Positions 44,362 to 53,396 of a DNA stretch of 64,000 bases are shown piece after piece (position 1 is the first letter of the stretch; each line of letters opens with the position of its first letter). The notes beneath the pieces are model-generated. The model had not been told where the DNA came from and did no database searches. It was given only the letters and a program-made list of their open reading frames with translations. Source of the DNA: Salipiger sp. CCB-MM3 (lineage in GTDB: Bacteria > Pseudomonadota > Alphaproteobacteria > Rhodobacterales > Rhodobacteraceae); assembly GCF_001687105.1 (NCBI RefSeq), contig NZ_CP014596.1:489501-553500 (forward strand). Direction: 5' to 3'. The position numbers and the translations under genes are program-made.

Positions 44362-45425
44362 TGATGGCCGTGAACCCTTCCGACCTCAAACCCTCGGCGC
44401 TGGCCTTCGTGCCCTTCGTGTCGGTCGAGAATATGATGAAACTCGTGCACGCCCATGGCGTCGAAGCCTTCATCACCGGCCTTGCCGAGGTGATCGAGGA
44501 TGACTTCAAGCGCTGGCCCGAGTTCGACAAGACGCCGCGCGTCGCCAGCCACTCGCGCGACGGGGTGATCGAGCTGATGCCGACGGCGGATGCCGAAAAC
44601 TACGGCTTCAAATACGTCAACGGTCACCCCAAGAACATGCGCGAGGGGTTCCAGACCGTCACCGCCTTCGGCGTGCTGTCGTCGGTGGCCAACGGCTATC
44701 CGATCCTGCTGACCGAGATGACCCTGCTGACCGCGCTGCGCACGGCGGCGACTTCGGCGCTGGTCGGCAAATACCTTGCGCCGAAAGGGGCCGAGGTCAT
44801 GGCGATGATCGGCAATGGCGCGCAATGCGAATTTCAGGCGCTGGCCTTCCGCGCGCTCTGCGGCATCAACCGCCTGCGGCTTTATGATGTGGACCCGGCG
44901 GCGACCGACAAGGCCGAGCGGAACCTTCTGGCGCAGGGCTTTGACGTTGTGCGCTGCGACAGCCCGGAAGCGGCGGTCGAAGGGGCGCAGGTGATCACCA
45001 CCTGCACCGCCGACAAGCAATATGCCACGATCCTCACCGACAACATGGTCGGCAGCGGCGTGCACATCAACGCCATCGGCGGCGACTGTCCGGGCAAGAC
45101 CGAGCTGCACCGCGATATCCTTCTGCGCTCGGACATCTTCGTGGAATACCCCGAGCAGACCCGGATTGAGGGCGAGATTCAGCAGCTGGACGAAGATCAC
45201 CCGGTGACCGAGCTGTGGCAGGTGATGCGCGGTGAGGTGGCCGGACGGCGCGAGCCGAAGCAGATCACGCTCTTTGACTCGGTCGGCTTTGCCATCGAGG
45301 ATTTCTCGGCGCTGCGCTACGTGCACCGGCTGGTCGAGGGTGGGGCGTTCTGCGAGCAGCTTGACCTGCTGGCCGACCCCGACGATCCCCGCGATCTGTT
45401 TGGGATGCTGACCCGCGCGGGCTAA
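44361..45425 (+). CDS. Ornithine cyclodeaminase
   Basis: 354 residues from the ATG at 44361 (a second ATG follows directly). The mu-crystallin/OCD family motifs are seen: KYVNGHPKNMREGFQTVTAF, TEMTLLTALRTAATSALV, the NAD loop MIGNGAQCEFQALAF and NAIGGDCPGKTELHRDIL. It converts ornithine to proline and ammonia. Together with arginase it makes a two-step arginine-to-proline route under the divergent Lrp-type regulator. Confidence 0.9.
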   Translation: MMAVNPSDLKPSALAFVPFVSVENMMKLVHAHGVEAFITGLAEVIEDDFKRWPEFDKTPRVASHSRDGVIELMPTADAENYGFKYVNGHPKNMREGFQTVTAFGVLSSVANGYPILLTEMTLLTALRTAATSALVGKYLAPKGAEVMAMIGNGAQCEFQALAFRALCGINRLRLYDVDPAATDKAERNLLAQGFDVVRCDSPEAAVEGAQVITTCTADKQYATILTDNMVGSGVHINAIGGDCPGKTELHRDILLRSDIFVEYPEQTRIEGEIQQLDEDHPVTELWQVMRGEVAGRREPKQITLFDSVGFAIEDFSALRYVHRLVEGGAFCEQLDLLADPDDPRDLFGMLTRAG

Positions 45426-45459
45426 ACGCCAGTTTGCCCGGCGGCGGCTTTAAGCGCCC

Positions 45460-46122
45460 TCAGGTGCCGTAGGCCGCCAAGAAAACCCGCACCGCGTCCT
45501 TTGCGACGCGGGCGATTTCATCCTCGCTCGGCGCATCGGGGCGGCGGCCAAAGAGCCGCGGCCGCCATGTGAGCGTGGTCGAAAGTTCCACGAACTGACC
45601 GGCGGCAAGCTCGGTGTCGGTGACCTTGAGGGTGCCCGCCTCGGTCTCGCGCTGCAGGAAATCCTGCAGGCAGCTTAGGAAGTGCCGTGCGCCCGCATCG
45701 TAAAAGCGCGTGCCCAGTTCGGGCATGCGCTCGACCACGCTGATGACGATGCGCTGCGCGCGGATCACCTCTTCGGAATTAAGCTGCGTCGACAGGCCCA
45801 TGGCATAGGCAAAGAGCCTCTCTTCGATGGTCCCGGCGTCGGCCAGACGCTCGAAGATGCCATCAAAGAAATCCTTTCGCTTCTCCTCGACCAGCGCGAC
45901 GAAGAGATCTTCCTTATTCTCGAAGTAGACATAGAGCGTGCCCTTCGAGACCCCCGCCGCCTTGCAGATACTGTTCATCGAGGCGGCGTCGAATCCCTGA
46001 TCGACAAAGACCTGCCATGCGCCGTCGAGGATCTGACGGCGCTTCTGAGGATCTTCGCCCGCCGCGTGGCGGCGTTTTTGCGCGCAGGCCTTGGCCCGCT
46101 CCGAGAGGATATCGAGTTTCAT
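45460..46122 (-). CDS. TetR-family repressor of the EmrAB efflux locus
   Basis: 220 residues. A basic N-terminus (ERAKACAQKRRHAAGEDPQK) leads into a TetR helix-turn-helix (RRQILDGAWQVFVDQGFDAA, CKAAGVSKGTLYVYFENKED), then a helical ligand domain. Two identical inverted repeats lie upstream, one before this gene and one before emrA. That supports simple repression of both directions, relieved by a toxic ligand. Confidence 0.9.
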   Translation of the reverse strand: MKLDILSERAKACAQKRRHAAGEDPQKRRQILDGAWQVFVDQGFDAASMNSICKAAGVSKGTLYVYFENKEDLFVALVEEKRKDFFDGIFERLADAGTIEERLFAYAMGLSTQLNSEEVIRAQRIVISVVERMPELGTRFYDAGARHFLSCLQDFLQRETEAGTLKVTDTELAAGQFVELSTTLTWRPRLFGRRPDAPSEDEIARVAKDAVRVFLAAYGT

Positions 46123-46134
46123 GCCTCTGATATA

Positions 46135-46154
46135 ATCGAACCAGGCGGTTCGAT
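46135..46154. promoter_or_regulatory. TetR-type operator O1
   Basis: ATCGAACC-AGGC-GGTTCGAT, a perfect 8-bp dyad with a 4-base centre, 12 bp upstream of the tetR start. The arms are identical to those of the second site 57 bp to the right. Confidence 0.85.
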
Positions 46155-46191
46155 GAAGTCTTGATTTCGTAACGGCACCCGCCTATGTGGT

Positions 46192-46211
46192 ATCGAACCG
46201 AGCGGTTCGAT
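46192..46211. promoter_or_regulatory. TetR-type operator O2
   Basis: ATCGAACC-GAGC-GGTTCGAT, the same dyad as O1, 54 bp upstream of the emrA start. Centre-to-centre distance is 57 bp, a little over five helical turns, so repressor dimers could sit on the same DNA face or loop. Confidence 0.85.
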
Positions 46212-46265
46212 CTGTCGAATCTCCCCCCGCTTGGTGCTTTGTCCCGAGATCCGAAAGTCCGCCCC

Positions 46266-47426
46266 ATGTCCCGTCACGACCGCATTGAAGCCACCGATCC
46301 CGACACACGTCCCGCGGCGCCGCAGCCTGAACAGGCCACCACTCACGAAGACGCGGCGCCGCCGAAAAAGTCCGGACGCAAGAAGCGCATCCTTGGGGGG
46401 ATCGCGCTGATCGCACTGCTGGCCGGGGGATATGAGGGCTATGGCTGGTGGACCGAGGGGCGGTTCATGGTCGAGACCGACGATGCCTATGTGCAGGCGG
46501 ATCTCTCGCTGGTCTCGTCCAAGCTGCAGGGCTACGTCGAAGAGATCCCGGTGCAGGCCAACCAGCATGTCTCTAAAGGCGATGTACTGGTGCGCATCGA
46601 GGATGGCGACTACCGCATCGCGCTGGAACAGGCGCAGGCGCAATTGCCGACGCTCGAGCGCACGCTGGCCCGGATCGACGCGCAGACCGCCGCGGCGCAG
46701 GCCAGCGTCACGCAGGCCGAGGCCGAGCTTTCCGCCGCCGAGGCCGCGCTGCGCACGGCGCAAACGGCTCAGGTGCGGGCGCAGGGACTGGCCGAGCGCA
46801 AGGTGACCTCGCAGGCCGATCTCGACGATGCCAATGAGGCGCTGGAGACCGCCAAGGCGAACAAGGCCGCCGCCGAGGCGGCGATCAAGGGGGCTGAGGC
46901 ACAGGTCGAAGTGCTGAAGGCCGAGCGCGCCGAGACCGAGAGCAGCCGCCGCGAGATGGAACTCGACATCGCGCAGGCACAGCGCGACCTCGATCACACG
47001 GTGCTGCGCGCGCCCTTTGACGGCACGGTCGCCAATATCGCCATCGAAGAGGGCGAGTTGGTCAGCATCGGCGCGCGGCTTGCCGCGGTGGTGCCGGACC
47101 ACGGGCTCTACGTCGAGGCCAACTACAAAGAAACCCAGCTTGCGCATATCCAGCCCGGCGAGACCGCGAAGGTCAGCATCGACGCGCTGGAAGGCCATGA
47201 GATCGAAGGCCGCGTGGTCTCGGTCGCGCCGGCCACGGGCTCGGTCTTCTCGCTGCTGCCGGCGGACAATGCCACCGGCAACTTCACCAAGATCGTGCAG
47301 CGGGTGCCGGTGCGGATCGAACTGCCCGAGGACACCCCCGGCCTGCGCGCGGGCCTGTCGGTGGTGGTGGAGATCGACCAGCGCACGGCGCCTGAGGGCA
47401 CCGAAGTTGCAGGGGTCTCGGAATGA
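46266..47426 (+). CDS. emrA: EmrA-type membrane-fusion protein (HlyD family)
   Basis: 386 residues from the ATG at 46266 (weak ribosome site; an upstream ATG at 46185 would run through operator O2 and is unlikely). A cytoplasmic Pro/Glu-rich tail, one membrane helix (ILGGIALIALLAGGYEGYGW), then barrel-lipoyl segments (TDDAYVQADLSLVSSKLQGY, VKGDVLVRIEDGDY-like) and a long Ala/Glu/Gln coiled-coil hairpin (about 120-240). It links the inner-membrane pump EmrB to the outer membrane for drug export. Confidence 0.9.
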   Translation: MSRHDRIEATDPDTRPAAPQPEQATTHEDAAPPKKSGRKKRILGGIALIALLAGGYEGYGWWTEGRFMVETDDAYVQADLSLVSSKLQGYVEEIPVQANQHVSKGDVLVRIEDGDYRIALEQAQAQLPTLERTLARIDAQTAAAQASVTQAEAELSAAEAALRTAQTAQVRAQGLAERKVTSQADLDDANEALETAKANKAAAEAAIKGAEAQVEVLKAERAETESSRREMELDIAQAQRDLDHTVLRAPFDGTVANIAIEEGELVSIGARLAAVVPDHGLYVEANYKETQLAHIQPGETAKVSIDALEGHEIEGRVVSVAPATGSVFSLLPADNATGNFTKIVQRVPVRIELPEDTPGLRAGLSVVVEIDQRTAPEGTEVAGVSE

Positions 47427-48988
47427 GCACCGACGCAGATATCCAGGCCGGAGAACCCGAGCTGACGCCGCGCAGGGTCGCGGCGTTTTTCGTCATGGTC
47501 TTCGGCATGTTCATGGCGATCCTCGACATTCAGATCGTCTCGGCCTCGCTGCCAGAGATTCAGGCGGGTCTTGGCGCCTCGTCAGATGAGATCAGCTGGG
47601 TGCAGACCTCGTATCTCATCGCCGAGGTGATCATGATCCCGCTGTCGGGCCTTCTGGGGCGGATGATGTCGACGCGCTATCTGTTTGCCGTGTCGGCGGG
47701 GGGCTTCACCGTCGCTTCGTTCCTTTGCGCCACGTCGGGCTCGATCAATGAGATGATCCTGTGGCGCGCGGTGCAGGGCTTTCTGGGCGGCGGCATGATC
47801 CCATCGGTTTTCGCGGCGGCCTTCACGCTGTTCCCGGCCTCGAAGCGCGCCATCGTCTCGCCGATGATCGGGCTGGTGGCGACGCTCGCGCCCACCGTTG
47901 GCCCCACCGTAGGGGGCTATCTCAGCCACGCGATGAGCTGGCACTGGCTGTTTCTGGTGAACGTCCCGGCGGGCATCCTCGTGACGATCGGCGTGCTGGC
48001 GCTGGTGGATTTCGACAAGCCCGAGTGGAAGCTCTTCGACACATTCGACTGGATCGGCCTTGGTGCGCTGGCCTGTTTCCTTGGCGCGATGGAATACGTG
48101 CTGGAAGAAGGGCCGGGCAACGACTGGTTTCAGGATGAGATCGTCGCCGTGCTGTTCGTGGTCATGGTCGTGGGCGGCGTCATCACCTTCTGGCGGGCGT
48201 TCACATTAAAGAACCCGGTGGTGGATTTCTCGGCCTTTTCCGACACCAACTTTGCCGTCGGATCGCTGTTCAGCTTCGTGATGGGCATCGGGCTTTACGG
48301 GATGACCTATCTCTACCCGCTCTATCTGAGCTCGATCCGCGGCTACGACAGCCTGATGACCGGGCAGACGGTCTTTGTCTCGGGGCTTGCGATGTTCGCC
48401 TCGGCACCGCTGGCGGGGATCCTGTCGTCGAAGATGGACCTGCGGCTGATGCTGCTGCTGGGCTTTCTGGGCTTCGGGGTGTCGTCGTGGATGCTGACCG
48501 GCATGACCGCCGAGTGGGACTTCCAAGAGCTGCTCTGGCCGCAGGTGTTACGCGGGCTGTCGCTGATGATCTGCATGGTGCCGATCAACAACCTCGCGCT
48601 TGGCACTCTGCCGCCGGAGAAGATGAAGAGCGCCTCGGGCCTTTACAACCTGATGCGCAACCTAGGCGGCGCGGTGGGGCTGGCGGTGATCAACACGCTG
48701 CTCACCGACCGCGGCGCGCTGCACACGGCGCGGCTCAATGAGGCGGTGAACTGGAACAACCCCGAGGCGCTGCGGCAGCTCGACATGCTTGCGCAGAACC
48801 TCGCGGCGCAGGGCATCGACGGCGACAAGGGCGCGCTGCAGCAGATGGCCGGGCGCGTGGCGCAGCAGGCGACGGTGATGTCTTTCATCGACGTGTTCAT
48901 GCTGATCACCGTGCTCTTTGCCGGGCTGGCGGTGATGGCGCTGGCGATGAAGCCGCCGAAAGCCGGGGCAGGGGGCGCGGCGCACTGA
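47423..48988 (+). CDS. emrB: EmrB/QacA-type MFS drug exporter (DHA2 family)
   Basis: 521 residues with about fourteen hydrophobic helices, the DHA2 count. Landmarks: MFGMFMAILDIQIVSASLPE (the motif D1 region), SWVQTSYLIAEVIMIPLSGL and FLGGGMIPSVFAAAFTLFP. It is a proton-driven exporter of hydrophobic toxic compounds such as fatty acids, phenolics or detergents, working with EmrA. It overlaps emrA by four bases. The actual substrate is unknown. Confidence 0.9.
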   Translation: MSTDADIQAGEPELTPRRVAAFFVMVFGMFMAILDIQIVSASLPEIQAGLGASSDEISWVQTSYLIAEVIMIPLSGLLGRMMSTRYLFAVSAGGFTVASFLCATSGSINEMILWRAVQGFLGGGMIPSVFAAAFTLFPASKRAIVSPMIGLVATLAPTVGPTVGGYLSHAMSWHWLFLVNVPAGILVTIGVLALVDFDKPEWKLFDTFDWIGLGALACFLGAMEYVLEEGPGNDWFQDEIVAVLFVVMVVGGVITFWRAFTLKNPVVDFSAFSDTNFAVGSLFSFVMGIGLYGMTYLYPLYLSSIRGYDSLMTGQTVFVSGLAMFASAPLAGILSSKMDLRLMLLLGFLGFGVSSWMLTGMTAEWDFQELLWPQVLRGLSLMICMVPINNLALGTLPPEKMKSASGLYNLMRNLGGAVGLAVINTLLTDRGALHTARLNEAVNWNNPEALRQLDMLAQNLAAQGIDGDKGALQQMAGRVAQQATVMSFIDVFMLITVLFAGLAVMALAMKPPKAGAGGAAH

Positions 48989-48992
48989 CGCT

Positions 48993-49160
48993 GCGGCCCG
49001 GAACAAGGCCGAAGGCCGCCGGGCAAGCGCCGGCCCGTCCCCACGGGCTGGCGCTTTGTCATTGTTGTGCAGCGCTCGCGGGGTGCTCGGATTTGGCAGA
49101 GATAAAGCGCAAACCTCAAGGGCTTTTGCGCCATCCCCCGGGCCGGCGCTCGCCCCGCTC
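48993..49160 (-). repeat. ~165-bp dispersed repeat, copy B (inverted)
   Basis: The reverse complement of this stretch aligns with 42718-42882 from the GGGCGAGCG start to the TTGTTCCGGGC end, with a few small gaps. The REP-like hairpin arms are conserved and its loop differs. It begins four bases after the emrB stop. Confidence 0.75.
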
Positions 49161-49185
49161 GCAACATGTCCAAACCCAACAGAAA

Positions 49186-49210
49186 AGGCCGCCGGAATTT
49201 CCGGCGGCCT
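49186..49210 (-). terminator. Intrinsic terminator of the helicase gene
   Basis: AGGCCGCCGGAA and TTCCGGCGGCCT form a near-continuous 12-bp dyad 25 bp beyond the helicase stop. On the minus strand it is followed by TTTTCTGTT, and on the plus strand by CTTTGTC, so it may stop transcription from both sides. Confidence 0.8.
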
Positions 49211-49234
49211 CTTTGTCATTCTGTAAGCGGTGGC

Positions 49235-51079
49235 TCAGCCCTTGCGGTGCTTCTTGGGGCCGGCCTTCTTGTGGGCACCGTCGGTGTCGCGGAAGGTCTT
49301 CTTGGCACCGAACTTGCCCTTGGGCTTGTCGCCGTCACGGCGCGGGCGGTCGAAGTCGCCGTCCTCGGACTTGCGCTTGAAGCCACCTTTGCCGGGGCCA
49401 CCGAAGGCCTTCTTCTTGAAGCCGCCTTCCTTGCGGAACCCGCCGCCGTCCTTCTTGAAGCCACCGGGCTTCTTGGGGCCGCGCGGCGCGCCTTTCAGCT
49501 CTTCGGGGAGGCCATCGACCTCTTCCATCACGAGGCCCTGCGCCACTTCCATGTCGGGGCCGAGCGCTTCGAGGAAACCGTCGACTGCATTGGCAGCGAT
49601 CTCGACGTAGGTCAGCTCGTCGGCGATGCGGATGGCGCCAAGCGACTCGCGGGTGATCTGGCCGGCGCGGCAGATCTTCGGCAGCAGCCAACGCGGGTTG
49701 GCATTGCCTTCGCGGCCCACGGTCACGGTGAACCAGCGGCTCGGGCCAAAGGGCTCGGAGCGCGGCGCGCGCTCGGGGCGCGCATCCACCGGCAGCAGTT
49801 CCTCGGGGGCCGAGCGCAGGCCGCGCCACTGGCGGACCATGGCGGCGGCGATCTGCTCCGCCGAATATTTCTCGGTGATCTGCTTGATCAGCGTCTCGTC
49901 GGTCTCGGGCGAGGGATCGGTCCAGATCGGATCACCCATCAGGCGGGCTTCGTCCTTTTCAAGGACGGCATCGGCGCTGGGGGCTTCGAGCCATTCGGCC
50001 TCGACCTTGGCAAAGCGCATGATGCGCTCGGCCTTCTTGCGGTCGCGCAGCTGCACGATCAGCGCCGAGATGCCCTTGCGACCGGCGCGGCCGGTGCGGC
50101 CCGACCGGTGCAGCAGCGCTTCGTTGCTCTGCGGCAGTTCGGCGTGGATCACCAGATCGAGGTTCGGCAGGTCGATGCCGCGGGCGGCCACATCGGTGGC
50201 GACGCAGACCCGGGCGCGACCGTCGCGCATCGCTTGCAGCGCGTGGCTGCGCTCGTCCTGGCTCAGCTCGCCCGAAAGGCCGACCACGGCAAAGCCGCGG
50301 TTGGTCAGACGCGTGACCAGCCGTGCCACGGTGGCGCGGGTGTTGGCAAAAACGATGGCGTTGGGCGCTTCGTGGAAGCGCAGCAGGTTGGTGATCGCGT
50401 TTTCCTGATCGCCCTGCGCCACGGTGATCGCCTGATAGGAGATGTCCGAGTGCTGCTTCGATCCGCCCTGCACCGAAACGCGCTGCGAGTCGCGCTGGTA
50501 GCGCTGCGCCAGCTGCGCGATCTGCGGCGAGACGGTGGCCGAGAAGAGCAGGGTCTGGCGCTCGGGGTTGGAGGCTTCGAGAATGGTCTCGAGGTCTTCG
50601 CGGAAACCGAGGTCGAGCATTTCGTCGGCCTCGTCGAGCACCACGGCCTTGACCTGCGACAGGTCAAGCGCGCCGCGGCGCAGGTGGTCGCAAAGACGGC
50701 CGGGGGTGGCAACGACAATATGCGCGCCGCGCTCCAGCGCCCGGCGCTCGGTGCGCGCGTCCATGCCGCCGACGCAGGAGGCCATCACGGCGCCCGCTTC
50801 GGCATAGAGCCACGACAGTTCGCGTTTCACCTGCAGCGCCAGCTCGCGCGTCGGCGCGATGATCAGCGCTTCGGGGGCACCGGCGGCGCCGAAGCTTTCG
50901 GCGTCACCCAGAACGGCGGGGGCGATGGCAAGGCCGAAGCCCACCGTCTTGCCAGAGCCGGTCTGCGCGGAAACCAGAAGGTCGGCACCGGCGAGCGCGG
51001 TGTCGGTCACCGCTTCCTGTACCGGGGTGAGTGTTTCGTATCCGCGGGCTTGCAGAGCGGCTGCGAGGGTCTGTTTCAA
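49235..51079 (-). CDS. DEAD-box RNA helicase with DbpA-like RNA-binding domain
   Basis: 614 residues. Helicase motifs in order: Q motif (LTPVQ), AQTGSGKT (38-45), PTRELAL, TPGR, DEAD (149-152), SAT (180-182), CVATDVAARGIDL and HRSGRTGRAGRKG. After the core comes a DbpA-type RNA-binding domain (RWFTVTVGREGNANPRWLLP, AIRIADELTYVEIAANAVDG). The last ~100 residues are a Lys/Gly/Phe-rich basic tail. It remodels structured RNA, probably in ribosome assembly or decay. Single gene with its own terminator. Confidence 0.92.
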   Translation of the reverse strand: MKQTLAAALQARGYETLTPVQEAVTDTALAGADLLVSAQTGSGKTVGFGLAIAPAVLGDAESFGAAGAPEALIIAPTRELALQVKRELSWLYAEAGAVMASCVGGMDARTERRALERGAHIVVATPGRLCDHLRRGALDLSQVKAVVLDEADEMLDLGFREDLETILEASNPERQTLLFSATVSPQIAQLAQRYQRDSQRVSVQGGSKQHSDISYQAITVAQGDQENAITNLLRFHEAPNAIVFANTRATVARLVTRLTNRGFAVVGLSGELSQDERSHALQAMRDGRARVCVATDVAARGIDLPNLDLVIHAELPQSNEALLHRSGRTGRAGRKGISALIVQLRDRKKAERIMRFAKVEAEWLEAPSADAVLEKDEARLMGDPIWTDPSPETDETLIKQITEKYSAEQIAAAMVRQWRGLRSAPEELLPVDARPERAPRSEPFGPSRWFTVTVGREGNANPRWLLPKICRAGQITRESLGAIRIADELTYVEIAANAVDGFLEALGPDMEVAQGLVMEEVDGLPEELKGAPRGPKKPGGFKKDGGGFRKEGGFKKKAFGGPGKGGFKRKSEDGDFDRPRRDGDKPKGKFGAKKTFRDTDGAHKKAGPKKHRKG

Positions 51080-51204
51080 AGTCTGAGATCCGATCCAAGG
51101 ACTGTCGGCGAAGGATGTCGGTACGAGGAGTCAGACCGAGTCAGGGCGCCGGGAAAGGGTGCGCTATATACCCTGCATCCGAGTCCGTAAAGCGTCGATT
51201 AGGG

Positions 51205-52686
51205 TCAGCCGAGCATGGCCGAGATGAGATAGAAGCATACCGCCGACAGCAGCGCCGAGGCCGGCACGGTGACCACCCACGCGGCGGCGATGGTCAGGAA
51301 ATGCGAGCGGCGCACCAGCTTGCGGCGCTGACGCTCTTCCACCGGAAGCGGCTTGCGGCCATTGGCCTTGTTCAGTTTGCGGGCGCGGCGGGCCATGTAC
51401 CATTCGCGGAAGAAGCCCACGCCGAAGATGCCGCCAACGGCGATATGGGTGGAGCTGACCGGCAGGCCCAGCCACGAGGCGATGATCACCGTCACCGCCG
51501 CCGAGAGCGCCACGCAATAGGCGCGCATCGGGTTGAGCTTGGTGATCTGGCTGCCGACCATGCGAATGAGCCGCGGGCCGAAGAGGATCAGACCGCAGGA
51601 GATGCCCACCGCGCCGATCACCATCACCCAAAGCGGGATGGACACTTCGGACGCGCCTTCGGTGCCGGTCTGCAGGGCATCGACGATGGCCGCCAGCGGG
51701 CCAACCGCATTGGCCACGTCATTGGCGCCATGCGCGAAGGACAGAAGCGCCGCCGAGACCACCAGCGGCAGCCGGAACAGCACCTTCAGCGAGGCGTTGC
51801 GGTTTTCCAGCCCTTCGGACTGGCGACGCACCAGCGGCACAGAGATCAGGCCGATGAGGATCGCGGCGCCAAGGCCGATCAGCAGCGCCATCGGCATGTC
51901 GATATGCATCACCTTCTTCAGGCCCTTGAGGGCGAGATAGGTGGCAAACGCGCCCGACATCAGGCCGATCAGCACCGGCACCCAGACACGGGCGGCGGCG
52001 ATGCGGTCGGGGACATACATCACCCGCCACTTGATGAAGGCCAGCATACCGGCGGCGATCACACCGCCCATCACCGGCGAGATCACCCAGCTTGCGGCGA
52101 TGGCGCCCATGGTTGGCCAGTTCACCGTGGCAAAGCCCGCCGCGGCGATGCCCGCGCCCATCACGCCGCCAACGACGGCATGGGTGGTGGAAACCGGCGC
52201 GCCGATCCACGTAGCGAGGTTGACCCAGAGCGCCGCCGAGAGCAGCGCCGCCAGCATCGCCTGCACGAAGAGCCCGCCATGATCGAGGCTGGTGGGGTCG
52301 ATGATGCCCTTGGAGATGGTCGAGACCACATCGCCGCCTGCCAGCAGCGCGCCGGCGCTTTCGCAGATCGCGGCAATGGCGATGGCCCCGGCCATCGACA
52401 GCGCGTTCGAGCCCACGGCGGGGCCCATGTTGTTGGCCACATCGTTCGCGCCGATGTTGAGCGCCATATAGGCCCCGAAGGCGGCGGCGACGACGATGAT
52501 CATCGTGCCGGGCGTGGCACCGGCGACAAGACCGGCGAGCAGCGCCATCAGGGCGATAAAGACCAGCGAGACGCCCAGACCGACGAGCGGGCGCGCGGTA
52601 TAGAGCGACGCCGACTCGAGCAGGGACATCCGATTGAGGTCCTTGTCCAGCGTCGGCCAATCTTTATTGGTGTCATGCGCGCTCAT
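51205..52686 (-). CDS. pit: Inorganic phosphate transporter, Pit family
   Basis: 493 residues from the ATG at 52686 (AAGGA upstream; an ATG at 52701 would add five residues). The duplicated PHO4 signature is present: GANDVANNMGPAVGSNALS in the first half and FAHGANDVANAVGPLAAIVD in the second, plus the repeats GAPVSTTHAVVGGVMG and GLPVSSTHIAVGGIFG. About twelve membrane segments flank a hydrophilic loop. It takes up phosphate, often as a metal complex, at low affinity. The gene stands alone. Confidence 0.9.
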   Translation of the reverse strand: MSAHDTNKDWPTLDKDLNRMSLLESASLYTARPLVGLGVSLVFIALMALLAGLVAGATPGTMIIVVAAAFGAYMALNIGANDVANNMGPAVGSNALSMAGAIAIAAICESAGALLAGGDVVSTISKGIIDPTSLDHGGLFVQAMLAALLSAALWVNLATWIGAPVSTTHAVVGGVMGAGIAAAGFATVNWPTMGAIAASWVISPVMGGVIAAGMLAFIKWRVMYVPDRIAAARVWVPVLIGLMSGAFATYLALKGLKKVMHIDMPMALLIGLGAAILIGLISVPLVRRQSEGLENRNASLKVLFRLPLVVSAALLSFAHGANDVANAVGPLAAIVDALQTGTEGASEVSIPLWVMVIGAVGISCGLILFGPRLIRMVGSQITKLNPMRAYCVALSAAVTVIIASWLGLPVSSTHIAVGGIFGVGFFREWYMARRARKLNKANGRKPLPVEERQRRKLVRRSHFLTIAAAWVVTVPASALLSAVCFYLISAMLG

Positions 52687-52724
52687 CGCCGCATCCTTCA
52701 TCCGTGTCTGTCAGAGAGCGGCGG

Positions 52725-53213
52725 TCAGCGAAACTTTTCGAGCGCTTTCAGGATCGCCGGCAGGCGGCGGAACAGGGCGCTGAGCTCTGGTTCTTGAACC
52801 ATGCCCGCAGCCTCTTCGGGGCTGACCCAGCGCCGCTCGCGCTGCCCGGCCTCGGGGAAGTTATCTTCGAGTTTCGTGACCTCGGTGGCATAGACATGCA
52901 CTTTGGTGTCCACCGGCAGGCCGCCATCAAGCCGCTTGTCATAGTGGTAGGTGCCGATCTCGGTGGGCGGAACGTCCGGCGGGGTGACCCCGGCCTCTTC
53001 CCACGCCTCGCCCATCGCGGCGCCTGCGGCGTCGAGCCCGGCCTTGGGCCAGCCCTTGGGCACCACCCAGCGTCCGGTGTCGCGCGATGTGATCAGCAGA
53101 ACCTCAAGCGCGCCGCCGTCCGGGGCATAGCGGTAGCACATCGCCGCGATCTGGAATCGCGGCGGCCGCCGGAAGGCCGGGCCAAGAAGCGTATGCAAGA
53201 GTTTCCGAAACAT
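52725..53213 (-). CDS. Nudix hydrolase with altered Nudix box
   Basis: 162 residues of the diphosphoinositol-polyphosphate-hydrolase-like Nudix type common in alphaproteobacteria. The Nudix helix reads KGWPKAGLDAAGAAMGEAWE followed by EAGV. The EAWEEAG part that holds the metal-binding glutamates is intact, but the conserved arginine before it (normally REAWEEAG) is glycine. That Arg orders the helix, so activity may be reduced or different. It is divergent from the aminopeptidase gene and 39 bp upstream of the pit start on the same strand. Confidence 0.82.
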   Translation of the reverse strand: MFRKLLHTLLGPAFRRPPRFQIAAMCYRYAPDGGALEVLLITSRDTGRWVVPKGWPKAGLDAAGAAMGEAWEEAGVTPPDVPPTEIGTYHYDKRLDGGLPVDTKVHVYATEVTKLEDNFPEAGQRERRWVSPEEAAGMVQEPELSALFRRLPAILKALEKFR

Positions 53214-53396
53214 GGCGGGCCTCCTAACACCAAAGGATCGGCGACATCAATCTGTCATAGGGCTCTGTCGCTTTTATGTCGCATCTGTGACGCATGGTCA
53301 TCGGCCTTGGGGATGGGCTTTTGCTGCGCTCATCTGCTTGACGGCGGCCCGGCGGAGCCACAGCTTACCGCTCAAAACAGACTCAAGGAGCTTGCC

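Noticed and set aside
51031..52797. A 588-codon plus-strand frame opposite the Pit transporter gene
   Set aside because: Antisense to a clear Pit gene and made of Arg/His/Gly-rich sequence.
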